Positions 14,064-19,537 of a stretch of DNA of 19,537 nt are shown here, in pieces. Under the pieces are notes generated by a model. That model saw nothing but the letters and a program-made list of their open reading frames with translations, was not told the origin of the DNA and searched no databases. The position numbers and the translations under genes are program-made. Each line of letters starts with the position of its first letter. Within the stretch, counting starts at the first letter, position 1. This DNA comes from an uncultured Mycoplasmatota bacterium (GTDB lineage: Bacteria > Bacillota_I > Bacilli_A > RF39 > UBA660), in assembly GCA_900548725.1 (NCBI GenBank), contig URLV01000022.1:1-19537 (forward strand), written 5' to 3'.

Positions 14064-16133
14064 ATGAAGAAGTATATAAATAAGAATATCTTTGTAAATA
14101 CAATTATTAATTTTATATGTTTAGTTATGTTAGAAATTATATTTAAAATAGTTAATTTCTTTAATATTATAGATTATTCTACTATTAGAATAGTTTTGTC
14201 TAGTTTTATAATTAGTTTAGTATTATCAAATATATTATATTTTATTAATAAAAAAATACATAAATATATTAATATGTTTTTTATATTTGTTGTATCTATT
14301 TATGCATTTGCAGAGACTGGATTTAATAATTTTATAGGAGTTTATATGTCGCTAGGTACTTCTAGTCAATTAGGTGCTGTAATAGATTACATAAGAGAAT
14401 TTGTATTAAGTTTTAAATGGTATTATTATTTTACTATGTTACCTTTTTTGTTATTAGTAATATATTATATATTTTTTGATAAAAAAATAATAAATAAATT
14501 TAATATAAATATGAATAAAAATAACTATAACTATAAAAATAAAAAAATATATTTAAAAAAGATAAGTTTGAATATATTATTAATTACTATAATATCTAAT
14601 TTATATTTAATTACATTATATGTACCTTTTATGCAAAATAAATTACAGACAGTATCAAATAAAAATTTATTTATTAATCCTAGTGTACCTAGTATATCTG
14701 TTAAACAATTTGGAATTACAACATATGGTTTAATAGATGTAAATAATTATTTCTTTCCAGTAAAACAAAATGTTAAGTATGAAGTGGAAACGACTAAGAA
14801 AGATTATGATAAAGAAAATAATACTAGAGTATTTGATGATAGCAAATGGGAAGAATTAATCAACAATGAAACTAATGATACTTATAATACTTTAAATAAT
14901 TATTTTATAAATAATAAAATAACAGATACTAATCAAAGTACTGGATTATTTAAAGATAAAAATTTAATTGTTATTATGTTAGAGAGTGTAAATGATATTA
15001 TAATAAATAAAGAAGATTATCCTAATTTCTATAAAATGTATAGTGAAGGATGGCATTGGGAAAATAATTATAGTCCTAGAAATAGTTGTAGTACTGGAAA
15101 TAATGAAATGAGTGGTATGACGAGTTTATTTTCAATATATAATACTTGTACTGCAAATAATTATAGAAAAAATACTTACTTTGAAGCAATATTTAACTTA
15201 TTTAATAATAAAGGTTATTATACATTTAGTGCACATGATTATACAGAACACTATTATTACAGAAATGAAATACATACTAATATGGGTAGTAGTGTATATT
15301 ATGGTGCTGATAAATTAGGTATAGAATATTCTAATATCTATAAGAATTGGGCAAGTGATGAAGACTTTATGGAAAAAGTTTTAGAACTTATAGATAATGT
15401 TAATAGTGAACGTTTTATGACATGGTTAACTACAGTATCTTCTCATCAACCTTATTACTATTCATCTATAGAAGGTGATAAATATTTAGAATTATATGAA
15501 GATAGAGATATTAGAACTGACTTAAAAAGATATAAATCTAAATTAAAAATACTTGATAATGCATTAGGAATATTACTTGATGGATTAGAAGAAAGAGGAA
15601 TACTTGAAGATACAGTAATAGTTATGTATGGAGATCATTATCCTTATGGATTATCTACTGATACAATTAATACGGTATTAGACTATGATACTAATGTTGA
15701 TTATGAAAATGAAAGAGTACCGTTTGTTATATATAATAAAGATATTGAAAGCAAAACATATAAAGAATATACATCTTATATAAATCTATTACCTACGGTT
15801 GCTAACCTTTTTGATTTAGAATATGATCCAAGACTTTATATGGGAACTGACTTATTAAGTAAAGACTATAATTCTATGGTAGTTTTTGCTGATGGAAGTT
15901 GGAAAAATGAATATGCATATTATAATGCAAGTAGAGCTAGTATAGAATATTTTAGTGATAAAACATATTCTATAGAAGAATTAAAAGAAATAAATAATAA
16001 TATAGATACAAAAATAAAAATGAGTAGTTTAGCTATTAAAAATAATTATTTTAATTATTTAAATAATAGTTTAAATGGTATACATTATGTAAAGAACAAA
16101 GAAATAGAAGAAAAAAATAATAAAGAAAGTTAA
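14064..16133 (+). CDS. LtaS-like membrane sulfatase-fold transferase (lipoteichoic acid synthase type)
   Basis: Family members move glycerol-phosphate, or similar head groups, from phosphatidylglycerol onto lipids or polymers at the outer face of the membrane. The 689 residues show five N-terminal membrane helices within ~1-190, a linker, and an extracellular alkaline-phosphatase/sulfatase domain (about 300-600). Catalytic positions line up with LtaS: metal-binding E307 (MLESVND), nucleophile Thr344 (SCSTGNNEMSG), H461 (SSHQPYY) and D524-H525 (YGDHYPYG). The spacing between Thr and His is close to that in S. aureus LtaS. Length is near the family norm with a slightly longer C-terminal, Asn/Lys-rich tail. 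The nucleophile context (CSTGNNE rather than GKTSDSE) is divergent, so the transferred group may differ from glycerol-phosphate. With the LCP protein it supports a polymer-decorated envelope. Confidence 0.85.
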   Translation: MKKYINKNIFVNTIINFICLVMLEIIFKIVNFFNIIDYSTIRIVLSSFIISLVLSNILYFINKKIHKYINMFFIFVVSIYAFAETGFNNFIGVYMSLGTSSQLGAVIDYIREFVLSFKWYYYFTMLPFLLLVIYYIFFDKKIINKFNINMNKNNYNYKNKKIYLKKISLNILLITIISNLYLITLYVPFMQNKLQTVSNKNLFINPSVPSISVKQFGITTYGLIDVNNYFFPVKQNVKYEVETTKKDYDKENNTRVFDDSKWEELINNETNDTYNTLNNYFINNKITDTNQSTGLFKDKNLIVIMLESVNDIIINKEDYPNFYKMYSEGWHWENNYSPRNSCSTGNNEMSGMTSLFSIYNTCTANNYRKNTYFEAIFNLFNNKGYYTFSAHDYTEHYYYRNEIHTNMGSSVYYGADKLGIEYSNIYKNWASDEDFMEKVLELIDNVNSERFMTWLTTVSSHQPYYYSSIEGDKYLELYEDRDIRTDLKRYKSKLKILDNALGILLDGLEERGILEDTVIVMYGDHYPYGLSTDTINTVLDYDTNVDYENERVPFVIYNKDIESKTYKEYTSYINLLPTVANLFDLEYDPRLYMGTDLLSKDYNSMVVFADGSWKNEYAYYNASRASIEYFSDKTYSIEELKEINNNIDTKIKMSSLAIKNNYFNYLNNSLNGIHYVKNKEIEEKNNKES

Positions 16134-16134
16134 A

Positions 16135-16164
16135 AATATATTTTCTTATATTGTTTTTTTTTTT
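16135..16164 (+). terminator. Weak terminator-like hairpin after the LtaS-like gene
   Basis: AATATA (16135-16140) pairs with TATATT (16147-16152) around TTTTCT, followed by G and eleven T. The stem is all A-T, so termination may be partial. Its end shares bases with the next promoter's -35. Confidence 0.45.
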
Positions 16165-16179
16165 ATTATAAAGTATAAT
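16151..16179 (+). promoter_or_regulatory. Promoter of the 12-residue-repeat protein gene
   Basis: TTGTTT (16151-16156), 17-nt spacer, perfect TATAAT (16174-16179). AAGGAG at 16187-16192 is 9 nt before the ATG, so the 5' leader is only about 15 nt. Confidence 0.68.
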
Positions 16180-16201
16180 TGATAATAAGGAGAGTTAACG
16201 T

Positions 16202-17512
16202 ATGAAGGATACTAATAAATCTAAGAAAAATAATAAAAGATTAGATACAACTCGTTTAAGTAGATATGATGTTAGAACTGAAACAATAAAAATAGAAGAG
16301 TTAGAAAAATTAAGTGTAGAAAAACAGGAAAAATATTTTGAAGATGTTTTTAATAAAATATATGATGGTAAAGAAGTAGAATCTTTAAGAAAATATTCTT
16401 TAAGATGTATAAAATTAACTTGTGATCCTAAAAATAATAAAATACATTTACCATATGGTGTTTTAGTACAAAAAAAAGATGATGAAATAATAATAAAAAC
16501 ATATAGAAATAGACATTTGTTTTTAATGGTGTTATTTTTTACACTTTTATTGCTTGCTATATTATGGGCTAGTTATAAATGGATAGACTATTCTATTGTA
16601 AAAAATTTAAATAAAGATATAGATGGTGATGGAATACCTGAATTGAATCTAGATTTAAATGGTGATAGAAAAGCAGAAATTAATATTGATACTAATAGAG
16701 ATGATAAACCTAATTTAAATGTTGATTATAAAGGAAATAGAAAAGCAGTATTTAATATAGATAGAAATAAAGATGGCAAACCAGATTTTAACCTTATTAA
16801 TCAAAAAGATAAAAATGGTAAATGTATTCTTAATTGTGATACAAATGATGACGGTTGGCCAGATATTAATTTAGATTTAGATGGTGATGGAATTGCCGAT
16901 ATGGAAATCGATACTGATGGTGATGGGAGACCAGATTTAAATTTTGATATGAATGGTGATATGAAATGTGACTTACATTGTGATACAAACAACGATTTAA
17001 AATGTGATGAATACTGTTTGAAGAGTGATGAATTAGAAAACGTTAATCCTGTTAATAGTGGAAGCAGTACTAATGTTGGTAATAAAGATTTATCTATAAA
17101 ATCTGGAGAATTAATTCTAGAGTATGAAGATCAAAACACTGTATTTATAACAGATATATATCCTGATGATCAACCAAATTATATTCAAGATATTCCAACT
17201 AAAAGATTTAAAGTTACTAATAAATCTAATTTATGGATTTCATATAATTTGAGATGGGTTGTTACATTAAATGATTATGTTACAGATAACTTTAAATATA
17301 AAATAGCTAGTACTAGAAATGGTGCAAACTTTGATTTCAGAACTGCTCCAAAAGAAACTGCTCCAATCGCAACAAAAATATTAATAGCACCTGGTGCTGT
17401 TCAAGAATATGCTATAGACTTTAAATTACAAGGAACTGGCGGAAAACAAAATGAAGATCAAGGAAGAACATTCTCTGGTCATGTAGAAATATATTTAGAT
17501 AATGAATATTAA
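16202..17512 (+). CDS. Single-pass surface protein with Asp/Asn-rich (calcium-loop-like) 12-residue repeats
   Basis: A 436-residue protein in four parts. Residues 1-104 are a charged cytoplasmic domain. Residues 106-126 are one membrane helix (LFLMVLFFTLLLLAILWA). Residues 137-272 are eleven consecutive units of about 12 residues of the type N-x-D-x-N/D-x-D-G-x-x-D/E-hydrophobic (for example NKDIDGDGIPEL, NLDLDGDGIADM, EIDTDGDGRPDL). Residues 297-436 are a beta-rich, unrecognised C-terminal domain. DxDxDGxxD loops are the calcium-binding unit of dockerins and thrombospondin type 3 repeats, so calcium-dependent rigidity is a reasonable inference. Three CxxxC pairs lie in or at the end of the repeats (C208/C212, C256/C260, C268/C272). 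No sorting signal or catalytic motif is visible. The C-terminal domain resembles that of other surface proteins in this kind of organism. Single-gene unit. Confidence 0.78.
   Translation: MKDTNKSKKNNKRLDTTRLSRYDVRTETIKIEELEKLSVEKQEKYFEDVFNKIYDGKEVESLRKYSLRCIKLTCDPKNNKIHLPYGVLVQKKDDEIIIKTYRNRHLFLMVLFFTLLLLAILWASYKWIDYSIVKNLNKDIDGDGIPELNLDLNGDRKAEINIDTNRDDKPNLNVDYKGNRKAVFNIDRNKDGKPDFNLINQKDKNGKCILNCDTNDDGWPDINLDLDGDGIADMEIDTDGDGRPDLNFDMNGDMKCDLHCDTNNDLKCDEYCLKSDELENVNPVNSGSSTNVGNKDLSIKSGELILEYEDQNTVFITDIYPDDQPNYIQDIPTKRFKVTNKSNLWISYNLRWVVTLNDYVTDNFKYKIASTRNGANFDFRTAPKETAPIATKILIAPGAVQEYAIDFKLQGTGGKQNEDQGRTFSGHVEIYLDNEY
16610..17017 (+). repeat. Eleven tandem 36-bp-period coding repeats
   Basis: In-frame repeats encoding residues 137-272 of the surface protein. 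Ten units are 12 residues long or close; unit six is 14 (NLINQKDKNGKCIL) and the last is 14 with CxxxC. The DNA copies have diverged, so the repetition is clear at protein level and weak at base level. Confidence 0.8.
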
Positions 17513-17516
17513 AAAA

Positions 17517-17538
17517 TAAAAACTAAATTTAGTTTTTA
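17517..17538. terminator. Bidirectional terminator, perfect palindrome
   Basis: The 22-bp palindrome TAAAAACTAAATTTAGTTTT plus TA gives a stem with A-run and T-run sides between convergent genes. It overlaps the stop codon of the ZIP gene. Confidence 0.65.
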
Positions 17539-18318
17539 TCCTAAAACAATATCTAGAGTCATCATAAGTGAGAAACCTAATATTGTTATAAAGGCCATAA
17601 GGTCTTTTTTTTCTGTATTTTGACTTTCTGGTATTATTTCTTCAACTACTACATATAACATTGCTCCTGCTGCAAAAGATAATAAGTAGGGAAGAATTGT
17701 ATTCATTTTTAACACTAATAATGCACCAATTACGCCTGCGATAGGTTCTACAATTGCTGATAAACTACCTATAAGAAATGATTTCGTTTTTGACATACCA
17801 CTGGTTAAAAGTGGTAAACTTATTGCACTTCCTTCTGGAAAATTTTGGATACCTATACCAAGCGCTAAAGTTATAGCAGCTCCTATTGTAGCTCCATCTA
17901 AACCGTATATTATTGAACCGAATGCTACACCAATCGCCATTCCCTCTGGAATGTTATGTAACGTTATTGAAAAGATTAATAAACTTATTCTTTTTCGTTC
18001 AGAAGATAATTTCATTTTTTTCTCAAATACTTTATCTCCAACAAATAATAGAAGTGTACCTCCTAATATACCAACTAATAAAACATATATTGGTGTTAAA
18101 TTTAATTTTGTTGACATATTTATTGCTGGATTAATTAGAGAAAAAAATGTCGCTGCTATCATTACGCCTGCACTAAAACTTAAGAATGAATCTAATAAAG
18201 TCTTATTTACTTTCTTAAATAGAAATACACTTGCTGAACCAAATGTTGTAATAAGAAATGTAAAAATACATGCTAATAAAGATTGTAATACAGGATTTAA
18301 CTCATAAAAAATATTCAT
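17536..18318 (-). CDS. ZIP-family divalent metal transporter (GufA/ZupT type)
   Basis: A 260-residue membrane protein with about eight helices. ZIP signature residues are complete: helix IV H121-N-I-P-E-G126, helix V Q158-N-F-P-E-G163, and E226-E-I-I-P-E231 in a later helix, which together form the binuclear metal site. The cytoplasmic loop after helix III (VGDKVFEKKMKLSSERKR) is short and Lys-rich, without the His-rich stretch of many ZIPs. Bacterial relatives import zinc, iron or manganese with low selectivity; the substrate cannot be read from the sequence. The minus-strand ATG has AGGTGA just upstream, and a weak candidate promoter exists. It is divergent from the structured-RNA/membrane-protein locus, and the control region is about 140 nt. 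Confidence 0.93.
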   Translation of the reverse strand: MNIFYELNPVLQSLLACIFTFLITTFGSASVFLFKKVNKTLLDSFLSFSAGVMIAATFFSLINPAINMSTKLNLTPIYVLLVGILGGTLLLFVGDKVFEKKMKLSSERKRISLLIFSITLHNIPEGMAIGVAFGSIIYGLDGATIGAAITLALGIGIQNFPEGSAISLPLLTSGMSKTKSFLIGSLSAIVEPIAGVIGALLVLKMNTILPYLLSFAAGAMLYVVVEEIIPESQNTEKKDLMAFITILGFSLMMTLDIVLG

Positions 18319-18357
18319 TTATTTCACCTATAGTATTAAATGAAAATATTCTTAAAT

Positions 18358-18386
18358 ATGTTAATAAAAAAGTTTATTCTAAACAA
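18358..18386 (-). promoter_or_regulatory. Possible promoter of the ZIP gene
   Basis: On the minus strand TTGTTT (18381-18386), 17-nt spacer, TAACAT (18358-18363; four of six). Weak; no clear metal-regulator operator was found in 18319-18423. Confidence 0.3.
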
Positions 18387-18423
18387 AAAATTTTTGAATA
18401 ATATATAATGAGTAAATGATTTT

Positions 18424-18452
18424 TTGACAAAAACAAAAATATTTGCTATAAT
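18424..18452 (+). promoter_or_regulatory. Perfect consensus promoter of the structured RNA
   Basis: TTGACA (18424-18429), exact 17-nt spacer, TATAAT (18447-18452) with an extended TGC in front. It is the only promoter in the window matching both hexamers exactly, and it faces a non-coding stretch rather than an ORF. Transcription should start near 18459. Confidence 0.87.
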
Positions 18453-18458
18453 TATATA

Positions 18459-18940
18459 CGTGTGGTGCATTATGCTAGTCATAAACACTATTTGAAGATG
18501 GGGCTAAAAATCCATCAATTGTACAAATGACACTTTGTATATTTGCTTCTTCTGCCCAAGTTGGGGTGAATATATAATTTAAAATTTAAGGACGGTTGTA
18601 ATGGCATACAATTTAACTCCTTATATTGCGTTACGAAATACAAAAAAGTGCATGTCGTGCGTGGCTATATGGGATTAAAGATATTAGTTATGAAAATATA
18701 GTTGCAAAAGCGAATAAGAATAGGTTAGTTGTGTCAAGGAAAACTTCTAGCGTGTCAAGTTATAAGGTTTGAGGTGCGGACTAAGTGGTAATCGAGTAAT
18801 TAAATAGGCAACTTTTAATTATTTCCTTATAAAGAGAAATCGCCTAAGGGTAACTGAGGGATAGGGAATAGAGAAATTCAACTCGACCAAAGCCGTAAAA
18901 TTAATTTATAACATACCATACAAAATTTTCCAAACTTTAT
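18459..18940 (+). ncRNA. Candidate OLE RNA (large structured non-coding RNA upstream of oapA)
   Basis: About 480 nt without a convincing gene, clearly richer in G than the flanks and starting at a perfect promoter. Helices I can pair by eye: GATGGG/TCCATC (18497-18502/18511-18516), TACAAA/TTTGTA (18522-18527/18534-18539), TAAGGA/TCCTTA with inner TTGTA/TACAA (18587-18623), GGCTATAT/ATATAGTT (18663-18670/18696-18703), and a 3' domain closed by GCGG(A)CT/AGCCGT (18776-18782/18891-18896) and TCGAGT/ACTCGA (18792-18797/18881-18886). The reason to call OLE is the combination of size, structure and the downstream OapA-like membrane protein, the known OLE arrangement. OLE is usually nearer 600 nt, so this would be a compact form. 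Known OLE particles sit at the membrane and affect tolerance to cold, alcohols and magnesium. The 3' end is not defined; processing from a joint transcript with the next gene is likely. Confidence 0.68.
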
Positions 18941-18956
18941 ATAAGGGGTGTATTGA

Positions 18957-19463
18957 ATGAAGAAAAATAACTGGATATATAAAGTTTTTTTAATGACTTT
19001 TTTTCTATCATTAGCATTTAGTTTTGTATCGAATGTAATTTCAAGTAGAGCAAATATTTTTGTAATGATATTAATAACATTATTAGTTATAGTGATAGGT
19101 ATAATATTTGATATGATAGGTACTGCTAGTTTAACTAGTAATGAAGCAACGTTTCATGCTAAGTCATCTAAAAAAATAAAAGGTTCAAAGGAAGCATTAA
19201 GTATAATAAAAAATTCAGTTAAAGTTGCAAGTTTATGTAACGATGTTATTGGAGATATATGTGGTATAGTTAGTGGTGGAATGGGTGCTATGGTTGCAAT
19301 TTCATTATCTAGCATTATAGGAAATACTGTTTTATCGAGTATTTTAGTTTCAAGTATTATTTCATCTTTAACTGTAGGTGGTAAAGCAATATTTAAAACA
19401 GTTGCTATAAAAAAATGTGATGATATAGTATTTTTGGTTGGTAAAATTAAAAGTATTTTTTAA
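18957..19463 (+). CDS. oapA: Small multi-pass membrane protein, probable OLE-associated protein A
   Basis: A 168-residue protein with four likely membrane helices (about 9-29, 33-52, 99-118, 122-146). Between helices two and three is a 45-residue cytoplasmic-type segment: F51-D-M-I-G-T-A57, SNEATFHAKSSKKIKGSKEA and C94-N-D-V-I-G-D-I-C-G-I-V-S-G. I associate this pattern with OapA, the membrane protein that binds OLE RNA, and more distantly with the membrane domain of CNNM/CorC-type Mg transporters. This is recollection of the family, not a search. The Lys-rich segment (KSSKKIKGSK) would suit RNA contact. AAGGGGTG (18943-18950) gives a good ribosome site for the ATG. The gene has no promoter of its own in view, so it should be made from the RNA's promoter. 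If it is not OapA, it remains a membrane protein of unknown role. Confidence 0.7.
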   Translation: MKKNNWIYKVFLMTFFLSLAFSFVSNVISSRANIFVMILITLLVIVIGIIFDMIGTASLTSNEATFHAKSSKKIKGSKEALSIIKNSVKVASLCNDVIGDICGIVSGGMGAMVAISLSSIIGNTVLSSILVSSIISSLTVGGKAIFKTVAIKKCDDIVFLVGKIKSIF

Positions 19464-19537
19464 AAAAATAAACAGATAAATGATGATGTGAACCCTAATT
19501 TAGAGACATCAATAAAAAAACAGTAAATTAAAAAGAG
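19464..19537 (+). other. Intergenic tail, no gene or clear terminator
   Basis: A-rich sequence containing one short stem, TGATGT/ACATCA, with a 16-nt loop and an A-run after it. There is no T-tract on the plus strand, so transcription from the upstream locus may continue past the window edge. The last bases (AAAAAGAG) could be a ribosome site for a gene beyond it. Confidence 0.4.

Noticed and set aside
16801..16992. Minus-strand 63-codon ORF opposite the repeat protein
   Set aside because: It mirrors the repeats (Ser/Pro/Lys pattern), with no start signals.
17913..18307. Plus-strand ORFs of 73 and 118 codons
   Set aside because: They are antisense to the ZIP gene, whose motifs are unambiguous, and have no ribosome sites.
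18459..18940. tmRNA, RNase P RNA, T-box or group I/II intron as explanation for the structured RNA
   Set aside because: No tRNA-like end or ALAA-type tag, no GAGGAAAGTCC-type P4 core, no T-box sequence before a synthetase, and no domain V or intron-encoded protein was seen. The downstream membrane protein fits OLE better.
19470..19525. preQ1-like riboswitch at the right edge
   Set aside because: The stem TGATGT/ACATCA with an A-rich tail only superficially matches; the loop lacks the conserved pseudoknot and ligand-pocket bases.
1..19537. CRISPR arrays, tRNA or rRNA genes, prophage or integrase genes
   Set aside because: None were seen: no regular direct-repeat/spacer pattern, no cloverleaf-like sequence, no recognisable recombinase or phage protein.

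Overview
The window is a very AT-rich piece of a low-GC Gram-positive chromosome. The standard code applies: TGG encodes Trp, and TGA is used as a stop at 7264-7266. The housekeeping set is DnaG, primary sigma factor, TrmK, Obg, ArgRS and Pta. It is joined by LytR-CpsA-Psr and LtaS-like proteins, which imply a Gram-positive envelope with cell-wall or teichoic-type polymers. Gene style, AT bias and small Asn/Lys/Ile-rich proteins fit an anaerobic host-associated or environmental Bacilli/Clostridia lineage, possibly one of the wall-bearing groups near the Mollicutes. I cannot name a species.

Layout. 1-1348: 3' part of a surface/secreted protein gene, open at the window edge. 1385-2383 (minus): pta, convergent with it across a bidirectional terminator. 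2384-2558: back-to-back promoters. 2559-6020: dnaG-rpoD-trmK, a tightly packed macromolecular-synthesis operon. 6124-7520: a PfkB-fold protein that has lost its catalytic Asp, overlapped by a stand-alone Smr-domain gene. 7560-8834: obg. 8993-11704: a three-gene envelope unit (unknown 118 aa protein, single-pass Ig-like protein, LCP transferase). 11770-13509: argS. 13547-13852 (minus): DUF192 gene. 14064-16133: LtaS-like sulfatase-fold transferase. 16202-17512: single-pass protein with eleven 12-residue Asp/Asn-rich repeats. 17536-18318 (minus): ZIP-family metal transporter. 18459-about 18940: a long structured non-coding RNA behind a perfect consensus promoter, followed at 18957-19463 by a small four-helix membrane protein gene.

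The most notable feature is the last pair. A roughly 480-nt G-rich structured RNA immediately upstream of a small multi-pass membrane protein is the arrangement of OLE RNA (Ornate, Large, Extremophilic) with its membrane partner OapA. The protein carries motifs I associate with OapA (FDMIGTA, CNDVIGDICGIVSG). I call this an OLE ribonucleoprotein locus with moderate-to-good confidence. If right, it places the OLE complex in a compact AT-rich genome, beside a divergent ZIP transporter and without the usual isoprenoid/recN neighbours.

Other themes are three places where a terminator and the next gene's promoter share bases, several starts set by Shine-Dalgarno position rather than by the longest ORF, and a short direct repeat after obg that may be a remnant of a mobile-element end.
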